Virus record (IMG/VR): IMGVR_UViG_3300046010_006676
Span: 1-21,411 of that record
Length of the DNA stretch: 21,411 nucleotides
Origin: a virus
Strand: one strand, 5' to 3'
Shown here one piece after another: positions 14,190-21,411 of the stretch. A model generated the notes under the pieces. That model was not told the DNA's origin. It made no database searches and worked only from the letters and a program-made list of their open reading frames with translations. The translations under genes were made by a program, and so were the position numbers. The first letter of the stretch is position 1. The number at the start of each line of letters is the position of its first letter.

Positions 14190-14681
14190 ATGTTTGAAGT
14201 ATTTGGTGGAATATTGGGTGGGGCGCTAGGTGGTATTTTTCGCTTGGCTCCTGAAGTTCTTAAGTTCTTTGACAAAAAGAATGAAAGGTCGCATGAGATG
14301 CTCATGTTTGCCCGCCAGTGTGAACTGGAGCAAATCAGAGGTCAGATGAAGCTGGCTGAAATTGGGGCACAACGGGAAGCGGCTGTTGATGTAGGGGTTA
14401 TGGATGCCTTTAACTCTGCAATTGAGCAACAAGCCGCAATGGTTAAAGCCGCTGGTGGTTGGGCGGCTAGTTTGTCTGCATCTGTTCGCCCTGTCGTTAC
14501 ATACTGGATTCTTTTAGTCTGGTCTTTTGTGCATTTGTGGTTTGGTTGGAACTCATGGCTTGCAGGCGCTTCCCCTATGGAAGTCTTTAAGATGATGATG
14601 TCGCCTGACTTTTCGGCACTATTGGCTGGAACAATTAACTATTGGTTCCTTGATAGAACTCTGAAACAGCGTGGGTTATGA
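14190..14681 (+). CDS. Holin-like protein, three-TM (GTA_holin_3TM) type
   Basis: 163 residues. The Gly-rich hydrophobic N terminus (GGILGGALGGIF, residues 6-17) could be a first membrane-associated helix. It is followed by a charged coiled-coil segment (30-65) and then SVRPVVTYWILLVWSFVHLW (98-117), a strong membrane helix. A last hydrophobic segment ending YWFLDRTLKQ (151-160) closes the protein. The SVRP-TYW and the terminal FLDRTLK motifs match the GTA-type three-TM holin family. It directly precedes, and overlaps by ATGA, the lysozyme gene, as expected. It would open the inner membrane so that the cytoplasmic lysozyme reaches the cell wall. Confidence 0.75.
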   Translation: MFEVFGGILGGALGGIFRLAPEVLKFFDKKNERSHEMLMFARQCELEQIRGQMKLAEIGAQREAAVDVGVMDAFNSAIEQQAAMVKAAGGWAASLSASVRPVVTYWILLVWSFVHLWFGWNSWLAGASPMEVFKMMMSPDFSALLAGTINYWFLDRTLKQRGL

Positions 14682-15118
14682 ACTTAGAACTAGCCGCCGC
14701 ACTGTGCAGGAAGTTTGAGGGCTACAAAGCCAAGCCGTACCTTTGTCCAGCTAATGTGGCTACGATTGGGTACGGTTCTACCTATTACGCTGATGGGAAA
14801 AAGGTAACTTTACAAGACCCTCCCATGGACGAGCCAACGGCTAGGGCGTTGTTGATGTACGAGTTGGAGCACACCTACCTCCCCGGAGTCCTGCGGAATT
14901 GTCCCATTCTGGCTACCGACGAACGCAAGTGCAACGCTATTGTTGATTTTTGCTATAACTTAGGCGTTGGCAGGCTCCAAACCTCCACCTTAAAGCGTAA
15001 GATAAACGCGCAAGACTGGGAAGAGGCTAAAGAACAATTAAAGCTCTGGAACAAGGGTGGCGGTGTAGTTCTGTCAGGCTTAAAAAAGCGCAGAGATGCA
15101 GAATGTCTGCTTATGTAA
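14678..15118 (+). CDS. Endolysin, GH24 phage-type lysozyme
   Basis: 146 residues of the T4/P1-type muramidase family; it cleaves the MurNAc-GlcNAc bond of peptidoglycan. The catalytic pattern E-8-(D/C)-5-T is exact: Glu-14 in KFEGYK, Cys-23 in the usual Asp position, Thr-29 before IGYGSTYY. Later conserved parts include FCYNLGVGRLQTSTL and the LSGLKKRRDAE end. There is no signal peptide or signal-anchor segment, so export must depend on the holin encoded just upstream. The length is normal for the family. ATGA overlap with the holin gene. It is the last gene before the only large intergenic gap. Confidence 0.9.
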   Translation: MNLELAAALCRKFEGYKAKPYLCPANVATIGYGSTYYADGKKVTLQDPPMDEPTARALLMYELEHTYLPGVLRNCPILATDERKCNAIVDFCYNLGVGRLQTSTLKRKINAQDWEEAKEQLKLWNKGGGVVLSGLKKRRDAECLLM

Positions 15119-15124
15119 CACAAG

Positions 15125-15154
15125 TTGCCTTGAACTACCTTTCAAGAGTATAAT
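15125..15154 (+). promoter_or_regulatory. Sigma70-type promoter
   Basis: In the intergenic gap there is a perfect TATAAT at 15149-15154 and, 18 bases upstream, TTGCCT at 15125-15130 (four of six matches to TTGACA). The start of transcription would lie near 15161, about 40 bases before the adaptor gene. The gap 15119-15202 is the only non-coding stretch over 50 bases in the window, which supports the call. It would let the tail-neck and injection genes be transcribed by host RNA polymerase separately from the lysis genes. I see no terminator and no RNA gene in the rest of the gap. Confidence 0.6.
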
Positions 15155-15202
15155 TTTTCTCAGGCGCATGCTGTATCAGCGGCTAATACTATTGGAGTAT
15201 TT

Positions 15203-15835
15203 ATGAGCTATACCATGACCTACGACAGTCTGCTCGTAGATGTGCGCCGTTATCTTGAGCGTGGATTCACCCAAGAAAGCGACCAGATCGTCTACGACCA
15301 ACTGCCTCGGTTGATCACATTGGGCGAACGCAGAATTGCGCGAGAGCTTAAAATTATGGGGTTCATCCGAGCGGTGAGTACCCCTCTATCCGTTGGCGTG
15401 GCTGTCTATTTAAAGCCTGATAGGTGGCGAGACACCATCAGCATGACGGTTGCTGGATCGCCTATTTTTGCTCGAGCATATGAGTATTGCCGCAGTTACT
15501 GGCCTAACGAAGCCCAGACCGCCGCACCTCAGTTTTATGCTGACTATGATTATCAAAACTGGCTGATAACGCCAACACCTTCGACGGTACAGACTCTTGA
15601 GGTTCTGTATTACGAACAACCAGCCCTTCTGGGTGATGACCTACAAACCAACTGGCTTACTGAATACGCACCTGATGTGTTGCTGTATGCAACCTTGCTT
15701 GAGGCGACTCCGTTCTTAAAAAAGGACGAGCGCATTCAAACTTGGCAAGCCATGTATGACCGTGCGGCGCAAGCGCTCAATGGCGAAGACTTGAAGCGCA
15801 TCATGGATCGCACAGCAACTAGGAGTGAAGCGTAA
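15203..15835 (+). CDS. Head-tail adaptor (SU10-type adaptor / tail tubular protein A-like)
   Basis: 210 residues, ATG with GGAG upstream. The N-terminal YDSLLVDVRRYLERG, followed by YDQLPRLITLGERRIARELKI, forms the long helices typical of podovirus adaptor proteins that line the portal-tail joint. The C-terminal half has the LYYEQPALLGDD strand and the helix YAPDVLLYATLLEATPFLKKDERI, a pattern common to T7 gp11-like and SU10-type adaptors. Gene order (adaptor, fibre-like protein, nozzle) also fits a podovirus. The protein would bind beneath the portal as a ring. Which adaptor family it belongs to is not certain. Confidence 0.65.
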   Translation: MSYTMTYDSLLVDVRRYLERGFTQESDQIVYDQLPRLITLGERRIARELKIMGFIRAVSTPLSVGVAVYLKPDRWRDTISMTVAGSPIFARAYEYCRSYWPNEAQTAAPQFYADYDYQNWLITPTPSTVQTLEVLYYEQPALLGDDLQTNWLTEYAPDVLLYATLLEATPFLKKDERIQTWQAMYDRAAQALNGEDLKRIMDRTATRSEA

Positions 15836-17040
15836 TGCCTATCTATACAGATGTCTTTGGTGGTGCAAACATCTACCCAAGCGAAATAAGCTACAGCGCC
15901 ATAACGCTGACGACTACGGATGTGACGCTAAGTTGGCCCGAGGAAACCTCGACTAACACTAACCTAGCGACCCGCATCATCGATGTGACAGCCACTAATG
16001 CTGGCAGGTCAATCTTCTTGCCTGATGCTCAAAAGAGTGGCGTTGGCAACACTATTCTTTTTAACAACCAAGGCGCTCAAACTTTTATAGTTAAGAACGC
16101 TGGGGGTACGCAAGTTGCGTCGATTGCCGCTGGGACGGTCTATCAGATTTATTTGACTAGCAACACCACAACAAATGGTTTGTGGGAGTCATTGCAGTTT
16201 GGCGCTACGGTATCCGAGGCTAACGCTTCTGCACTGGCTGGCACTGGCATTGTGGCTGTGGGCACATTGTTGTCTCAATCTGTACCTATTACGCAGTTCA
16301 ACACAAACTACACCGCAGGCGACTCAGACCGCGCCAAAATGTATTTGTGGACTGGTTCAGGGTCAGGAACTTTGACACTGCCTAGTGCGGCTACAGTGGG
16401 CAATAACTGGTTCATGTACTTGCGCAACTCAGGTGGTGGTCAAGTTACCCTTACACCCTCTGGTGTCAACACAATTGATGGTTTAGCAACAAAAGCCTAC
16501 CAGCCTACTGAGTCGTCTGTGATCATCAGCGATGGCACAAACTTCTACACATTAGGGTTTGGTCAGGCTTCTGTTTTTGTGTTTGACTACACAACAATTG
16601 CAATTGCTGGCACTGGAACTTACACACTGACTGGCTCAGAACTCAACCGTATTGTGTACAAGTTCACAGGGTTGCTGACTGGAAACCGCACTGTGGTTGT
16701 GCCTGCAACTGTCCAACAGTATTGGATTGACAATGCCACGACTGGTGCTTTCACGCTGACTGTCAAAACTTCCGCTGGAACGGGAATCGCTGTTGCCCAA
16801 GGTTCACGAGGCATTTATTACTGTGATGGCAGTGATGTGGTTGATGCTGATACAACAACAGCAAGTTTTCCAATCACAATTGCGCAAGGTGGAACAGGAG
16901 CTACTACAGCAGGTGGTGCACTGATTAACCTTGGTGGTACTGCTGTTGGTATTCCTATTTTTGAAGCGGCTAACCAACAAGCGGCATGGACTGCTTTGGG
17001 TGTTGCCCCTGCGGGCGTTGTTAATGGTGGGACTTACTGA
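15835..17040 (+). CDS. Beta-repeat virion protein
   Basis: 401 residues, TAATG overlap with the adaptor gene and AGGAG at 15821-15825. Three related beta-rich units can be seen: residues about 48-125 (RSIFLPDAQKSGVGN ... LWESLQFG), 165-245 (GTLTLPSAATVGNNWFMYLRNSG ... FYTLGFG) and 275-345 (RTVVVPATVQQYWIDNA ... YYCDGSD). Each reads as 'x-(L/V)-P-x-A ... V-T-x ... Y'. After these comes GGTGATTAGGALINLGG, a fibre-type repeat, and the protein ends GGTY-stop. It sits between the adaptor and nozzle genes, so it is probably a tail-associated fibre or hub protein. No enzymatic motif. Confidence 0.65.
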   Translation: MPIYTDVFGGANIYPSEISYSAITLTTTDVTLSWPEETSTNTNLATRIIDVTATNAGRSIFLPDAQKSGVGNTILFNNQGAQTFIVKNAGGTQVASIAAGTVYQIYLTSNTTTNGLWESLQFGATVSEANASALAGTGIVAVGTLLSQSVPITQFNTNYTAGDSDRAKMYLWTGSGSGTLTLPSAATVGNNWFMYLRNSGGGQVTLTPSGVNTIDGLATKAYQPTESSVIISDGTNFYTLGFGQASVFVFDYTTIAIAGTGTYTLTGSELNRIVYKFTGLLTGNRTVVVPATVQQYWIDNATTGAFTLTVKTSAGTGIAVAQGSRGIYYCDGSDVVDADTTTASFPITIAQGGTGATTAGGALINLGGTAVGIPIFEAANQQAAWTALGVAPAGVVNGGTY

Positions 17041-18875
17041 TGCCAGAATCCACGATAGTCCTGAAGTCTCTTGCTGGTATCAAGCGAGATGGTACTAGGT
17101 ACGATGGTGACTTTTACATTGACGGACAGTGGGTCAGGTTTCAGCGTGGCTTGCCTAGAAAGATTCTAGGGTATCGATCAATCAATAAATACCTGACAGA
17201 GATTTCTCGCGGGTTTAACAGCTTTACTCAGCAAAGTTTGCAGTATTGTCATTCAGCAGGCGCAACTAAAGTTGAGCGTTTTACGATTGATGCAACTACA
17301 AATAGTTCAGTTATCAGTAACCGAACCCCTGTAGCTGTTAGCGCAACTGGAACAGTTACTTTGACTGGTGGTGGCGCTGGATCAGTTAACAGCGTCACAG
17401 TCAATGGCGTGACGATCACATCAGGCTCAGTTTCTTTTACGACTGACTTAGCTACAACGGCTACGGCTGTTGCGGCAAACATTACAGCTTTTACTTCTTC
17501 GCCAAATTACAGTGCTGTTGCAGTTGGTGCAGTGATTACCATTACAGCCTCAACTGCTGGGCAAGCTACTAACGGGTTTGTGGTGGTGGCTAACACGACA
17601 ACGATCACAACCACAGTGACTAACATGACTGGTGGCGCAAATGCTTTGGTTAGTTCTCCCTACAACCAATGGATGTTCCAGACATCGTATGACGCATCAA
17701 CCACATACAACTCCATCATTGCGCATGTAGCGCCTAATTTGCAGTGCGTATGTAACGACACTGGTGGTCAGATTTTCTATGGTGATGTGCTTGGAACCGC
17801 CCCCTTAGTTGAGATTCCATTACCCGCTGGTGCTAACACCACTGGTGGAATTGTGATGCTGTTTCCCTACCTGTTTTACTACGGTACTGCTGGTATTGTG
17901 GGCTGGTCTGTTGGTGGTGACTTTACTGATCTAAGTGGCTCAGGCTCAGGCATAGCTCGTGTATGGGGTCAAAAGATTGTCAAGGGCATGCCACTGCGTG
18001 CAGGCTCTGGATCAGCGCCAGCAGGACTGTTCTGGGCTTATGACGCTGTGATCCGTGCGACCTTTACAGGTGGTGCAACCGTATTCCAGTTTGATACCAT
18101 TGCCACGGATACTTCTATCATGTCGCCTGACTGCGTGGTGGACTACGATGGCGTGTTCTTCTGGTGTGGTGTTGACCGATTCTTGATGTTCAATGGTGTG
18201 GTGCGTGAAGTGCCTAATGCTATGAACTTGAACTACTTCTTTGACAATGTAAACCCAGACCATCGCGCTAAAGTGTTTGCATTTAAAGTGCCTCATTTTG
18301 GTGAAATTTGGTGGTGTTATCCAAGAGGTGACGCAACCGAATGTACACACGCCATTATTTACAATGTGCGTGAGAACTCTTGGTATGACACAGAACTGCC
18401 TGCGTCTGGACGCGCTTCTGGTGGCTACAACAATGGTTTTGCCGCACCTTTGCTGACAGATTGTGTTCCAACAACCAGTGGTTATCGTGTGTGGATTCAC
18501 GAGCAAGGTGTTGACGCAATTGAAGGTCAATCAACATTGCCAATTCAATCTTACTTTGAGACAGCAGACTTATCCTCATTGCCACAGGGCAAGAACGAAT
18601 ATCTGCGGATCACAGAGATTGAGCCTGACTTTATCCAGAGTGGCCCCATGACCGTGCAAGTCACAGGACGCGCTAACGCTAGAGCACCTGAAGTCTATAG
18701 CAGTGTGTTCTCGTTCCCTGAGACAGCGTCCGAGCCATACCAACAGATTGTGATGCTTAAAGAACAGCGCCGCGAGTTGCGTGTGCGCTTTGAGTCTAAT
18801 GCTGTAGGTGGCAACTATCAGATGGGTCAGATCATTGGACACATTGATTCTGGCGACAGGACGGTGCTTGGATGA
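17040..18875 (+). CDS. Tail nozzle / tail tubular protein B-like, with inserted beta domain
   Basis: 611 residues, TGATG overlap. Residues 1-90 (KSLAGIKRDGTRYDGDFYIDGQWVRF at 9-34) and 200-600 form the body: strand repeats such as CVVDYDGVFFWCGVDRFLMFNGV and AIIYNVRENSWYD are typical of the beta-propeller platform of podovirus nozzle proteins (T7 gp12, P22 gp10, SU10 nozzle). Residues about 94-200 are different: a Thr/Val/Ala-only segment with a SVTVNGVTIT motif, which looks like an independent beta-sandwich inserted between two propeller blades. The nozzle forms the distal tube for DNA exit. Assignment rests on length, strand patterns and position after the adaptor. Confidence 0.7.
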   Translation: MPESTIVLKSLAGIKRDGTRYDGDFYIDGQWVRFQRGLPRKILGYRSINKYLTEISRGFNSFTQQSLQYCHSAGATKVERFTIDATTNSSVISNRTPVAVSATGTVTLTGGGAGSVNSVTVNGVTITSGSVSFTTDLATTATAVAANITAFTSSPNYSAVAVGAVITITASTAGQATNGFVVVANTTTITTTVTNMTGGANALVSSPYNQWMFQTSYDASTTYNSIIAHVAPNLQCVCNDTGGQIFYGDVLGTAPLVEIPLPAGANTTGGIVMLFPYLFYYGTAGIVGWSVGGDFTDLSGSGSGIARVWGQKIVKGMPLRAGSGSAPAGLFWAYDAVIRATFTGGATVFQFDTIATDTSIMSPDCVVDYDGVFFWCGVDRFLMFNGVVREVPNAMNLNYFFDNVNPDHRAKVFAFKVPHFGEIWWCYPRGDATECTHAIIYNVRENSWYDTELPASGRASGGYNNGFAAPLLTDCVPTTSGYRVWIHEQGVDAIEGQSTLPIQSYFETADLSSLPQGKNEYLRITEIEPDFIQSGPMTVQVTGRANARAPEVYSSVFSFPETASEPYQQIVMLKEQRRELRVRFESNAVGGNYQMGQIIGHIDSGDRTVLG

Positions 18876-19099
18876 CCACCATCACACGCCCATCTTATAT
18901 GTCGCTCCATGACTGGGCTGACCAGATTGCGCTCGATCTGGACAGCTATGGGGCGCTTAGTCGCCTTGATGGGGATGACTGGCAGAACTGGGCTATGCAG
19001 TTTTTAAACAATACATCGCTAGGCAGAAACTTTCCTTTGCCTTACGATTTTGATGATTGGCGTGACTGGGCTGAGCGGTTTGCTCAATCGCTGTCTTAA
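18872..19099 (+). CDS. Small acidic Trp-repeat protein
   Basis: 75 residues, ATGA overlap with the nozzle gene. Three short, similar segments can be aligned: SLHDWADQIALDL, DDWQNWAMQFLN and DDWRDWAERFAQ, each with the pattern D-x-W-x-x-W/A followed by a hydrophobic helix. The protein is acidic with no signal peptide or membrane segment. It lies between nozzle and internal-virion genes, so a minor virion or assembly role is likely. No family recognised. Confidence 0.65.
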   Translation: MTTITRPSYMSLHDWADQIALDLDSYGALSRLDGDDWQNWAMQFLNNTSLGRNFPLPYDFDDWRDWAERFAQSLS

Positions 19100-19111
19100 T
19101 TGGAGTGACAA

Positions 19112-20908
19112 ATGGATAAGCAACAGATTCTTGAAATTGCAAAGAACGACCCACGGTTTTCTAAAGCGATCCTGACCCTTGAGAACCAGATTGGCGACAT
19201 GCCCATCACAACAGAGGGCTTGGACGAATTAGTCAAGTTGCTTGAGTTTGCTCTGAACAACCCTGACAAGTACCCTGAGATCGTTGCGTCCGCAGTGCAG
19301 GACGACATGGTTGAAGAGGGCGATCTGCCTGAGCAGTTTGACCCTGTAATTATTATCTCCTTGCTGGTGCTTTTGTATGGCATGCAGGAGCGCACAAAAC
19401 AAAAGGGCTATGCTAGAGGTGGTCTGGCGGCTATGGGTCGTCATGGCGACACGATGCTTGCGCACATCAACCCACGCGAGGCAGAGATGCTACAGCGCAT
19501 GGGTGGCTCAGGAACAATTAACCCGCGCACTGGATTGCCTGAGTACAAGTTCAGTCTCAAGAAGTTTTTGGCTGTGGCGTTGCCTATTGCGTTGGACTTC
19601 ATTGTCCCCGGGGCTGGGTCGGCTATTGGCGCTTCCATGGGCTTCACAGGCACTGCCGCTACCATGGTCGGTGGCGCTGTCATCGGTGGTGGCACTGCCG
19701 CGCTGACTGGCGGCGACCCCCTCAAAGGCGCTCTGTTGGGCGGCTTAGGTGGTGGTCTAGGCGAGTACGCTGGCTCAGCCGCTAACAATGCTATGGGCCT
19801 TAACTTAGGCTCAACTGGTCAGACTCTACTTGGTAACTCTTTAGTTGGTGGTGTGTCTGGTCTGGCATCAGGTCAAGGATTCTTAAAGGGTGCGGCAACA
19901 GGTGCTTTGGGTACTTATGCTGGTCAGGCACTTGGTGATGTGACTGGAAACGCCTCAATCGGTGCTGGTGGTAAACAGTTTGGAAACATGATTACCGCTG
20001 GCTACGACCCTAAATCAGCCATCATTGGTGGTGGTTTGGCAGGTCTTGCAACAAGCATGGCTAAGCCTGCTGAATCTAGCCGCTTAGGTCTTAAGCCATC
20101 AGACGCTGTGCTTGAAGGTTTGAAAATGCCTAAAGGTGGCGACTACTCTTACAGTGGTGTGCCAGAAGCTGGTTTTGGAACAAAAAACTTTATGACTGGC
20201 GAGATGGGTTACAAAGGCCCATCCGAGTTTGGTGTTGATTATTCTTTGACAAACCCAGCGCCTCCTGTTGCAACTGGTGGTTACGGTAGTCAGGACATGG
20301 GTGCTGGTCTTAATGCGCCAGCCCAATCCCCACTTGGTCAATTTAAAACAGGCGCTCAAACAGGTTCTAGCCCACTCACAATGAAAAACGCCTTGATTGG
20401 CGCTACTTTGTTAGGCAGTTTGAGCAGTGCTCCTCCTGATGTCAAACAGGCAGTCAGCACCATGTCTCCTGAGAAGAAAGAGTATTTCAACCGCCCATCT
20501 ATCCAGTGGGACTGGAACCGCATGCAACAAGATGCTAACAATGCAGGTTTAGGTTTAAGCCAATATATGGCTCAAGCATGGCCTCAAATCACTGGTGGTG
20601 CTTATAATATGACCGTCCAGCGTCCTGCGGGTTTAGCACGAGGAGGAGCGCTTTCACAGATCGCGTACATGGCTCGTGGCTCAGGCTCAGGTAGAGATGA
20701 CACCATTGATGCCAAACTCTCTGATGGTGAATATGTAATGGATGCTGAAACAGTTGCACTTCTAGGGGATGGTTCTACAAAGGCTGGAGCCGAGCGCCTT
20801 GACGCGATGCGTAGCCAATTGCGCAAACAAAAGGGTCGTCAGCTTGCCAAAGGCAAATTCAGCCCTAACGCTAAATCACCTCTTGCATATCTGAAGGGAG
20901 TCATGTAA
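19112..20908 (+). CDS. Large Gly/Ala-rich internal virion or tape-measure-like protein
   Basis: 598 residues, GGAG upstream of the ATG. An acidic helical N terminus (1-78) is followed by a short hydrophobic helix (79-91, VIIISLLVLLYGM). LAHINPREAEML and GGSGTINPRTGLPE (117-144) form a motif pair I have seen in phage structural proteins. Residues 153 to about 330 are a long Gly/Ala-rich hydrophobic stretch with many G-x-x-x-G spacings, suited to inserting in a membrane. The C-terminal segment from residue 523 (DDTIDAKLSDGEYVMDAETVALLGDGST, then a basic helix) is a recognisable end of such proteins. I infer an injection or ejection role. A tape measure is the alternative, but the short-tail context favours an internal virion protein. 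Confidence 0.65.
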   Translation: MDKQQILEIAKNDPRFSKAILTLENQIGDMPITTEGLDELVKLLEFALNNPDKYPEIVASAVQDDMVEEGDLPEQFDPVIIISLLVLLYGMQERTKQKGYARGGLAAMGRHGDTMLAHINPREAEMLQRMGGSGTINPRTGLPEYKFSLKKFLAVALPIALDFIVPGAGSAIGASMGFTGTAATMVGGAVIGGGTAALTGGDPLKGALLGGLGGGLGEYAGSAANNAMGLNLGSTGQTLLGNSLVGGVSGLASGQGFLKGAATGALGTYAGQALGDVTGNASIGAGGKQFGNMITAGYDPKSAIIGGGLAGLATSMAKPAESSRLGLKPSDAVLEGLKMPKGGDYSYSGVPEAGFGTKNFMTGEMGYKGPSEFGVDYSLTNPAPPVATGGYGSQDMGAGLNAPAQSPLGQFKTGAQTGSSPLTMKNALIGATLLGSLSSAPPDVKQAVSTMSPEKKEYFNRPSIQWDWNRMQQDANNAGLGLSQYMAQAWPQITGGAYNMTVQRPAGLARGGALSQIAYMARGSGSGRDDTIDAKLSDGEYVMDAETVALLGDGSTKAGAERLDAMRSQLRKQKGRQLAKGKFSPNAKSPLAYLKGVM

Positions 20909-21411
20909 TGGGCAGTCTATTTCAAGGTTCGCCACAAACGGCGACTTCGTACACCACCTCTTCCACTGAGACACCAAAGTGGATGCAGGATGCAATCTAC
21001 AACCAAATTCAAGTTGCTACTAATGTAGCTAACACACCCTACCAGCCCTACAGTTTGCCAACTGTGGCTGAGTTGTCGCCACTCCAGCAACAAGCCTACA
21101 AGCAGGTACAAGACCAGCAAGGCGCGTGGAAGGGTGACATGAACTATGCCACTTCAGGCATGAAAGACTTTTCCACTAAGGGAACTGCTGACGCATTAAA
21201 GACTGCACAAGGTCAATATTTGCGTCAAGATTTGGTTGGTAAAAACTTAGACGCAGGTCAAGGTTACTTCAACAAAGCAGGTCAAATGGACATTGTGGGT
21301 GCGGCTCAGCCCTACCTGTCCCAAGCTGGTCAACAAAACATCATGGGTGCGGCTAGTCCGTACCTACAGCAATCTAGCCAAACAACTGCTGAAGCATTGT
21401 CTGACAAGGCT
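20908..21411 (+). CDS. Probable virion/ejection protein (3' partial)
   Basis: The ATG at 20908 shares one base with the preceding TAA, and the frame stays open to the last base of the window (168 codons), so the stop lies beyond it. The sequence begins MGSLFQGSPQTATSY and continues with a Gln-, Ala- and Tyr-rich body. There is a PYQPYSLPTVAELSPLQQQAY segment typical of phage structural proteins, and two near repeats: IVGAAQPYLSQAGQQ and IMGAASPYLQQSSQ. Its place directly after the Gly/Ala-rich protein suggests a second injection or internal virion protein. The total length cannot be judged. Confidence 0.7.
   Translation, partial: MGSLFQGSPQTATSYTTSSTETPKWMQDAIYNQIQVATNVANTPYQPYSLPTVAELSPLQQQAYKQVQDQQGAWKGDMNYATSGMKDFSTKGTADALKTAQGQYLRQDLVGKNLDAGQGYFNKAGQMDIVGAAQPYLSQAGQQNIMGAASPYLQQSSQTTAEALSDKA

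Noticed and set aside
18012-18530. 172-residue open frame on the minus strand
   Set aside because: It is antisense to the well-supported nozzle gene, and its Cys/His/Thr-rich translation matches nothing.

Overview
The window looks like part of a tailed bacteriophage genome, most likely a short-tailed (podovirus-like) phage of an aquatic Gram-negative bacterium. Evidence for a phage: every supported gene is on the + strand, the genes are tightly packed with start and stop codons overlapping by 1 to 4 bases, and recognisable tail, lysis and injection genes are present. Evidence for a Gram-negative host: three enzymes of ADP-heptose synthesis (the lipopolysaccharide core sugar donor) and a holin/GH24 lysozyme lysis set. 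The aquatic setting and the exact host are inference only.

Region 1 (1-2496) holds tail-fibre-type proteins, the first cut by the window edge, plus a small helical Dps/DUF5856-like protein. Region 2 (2509-8886) has an A-B-X-A-B layout: two pairs of seven-bladed RCC1 beta-propeller proteins flank a sulfotransferase-glycosyltransferase fusion. The two A proteins share one N-terminal signature and the two B proteins share another, so a two-gene unit seems to have been duplicated. The propeller genes are visibly more AT-rich than their neighbours.

Region 3 (8913-12838) is an overlapping run of small-molecule enzymes: a SAM methyltransferase, an APS-kinase-like domain fused to an HxGH nucleotidyltransferase, a free-standing heptose-1-phosphate adenylyltransferase, a sugar-isomerase-like cupin, a shortened heptose-7-phosphate kinase, and an ADP-heptose 6-epimerase. 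Together with the sulfotransferase-glycosyltransferase upstream, this could supply ADP-L,D-heptose, and perhaps PAPS, for decorating a surface glycan or the virion. That joint role is a hypothesis. The sedoheptulose-7-phosphate isomerase and the bisphosphate phosphatase of the heptose pathway are not in the window.

Region 4 (12822-15118) is a lysis or membrane cassette: a 30-residue membrane peptide, a secreted small protein, a coiled-coil protein, a one-pass membrane protein, a three-TM holin-like protein and a GH24 lysozyme. The only sizeable non-coding gap follows (15119-15202) and contains a good sigma70-type promoter. Region 5 (15203 to the end) encodes tail-neck and injection proteins: a head-tail adaptor, a beta-repeat structural protein, a tail nozzle with an inserted beta domain, a small Trp-rich protein, a large Gly/Ala-rich internal-virion or tape-measure-like protein, and a further virion-like protein cut by the right edge. 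No tRNA, CRISPR array, integrase or insertion sequence was seen.
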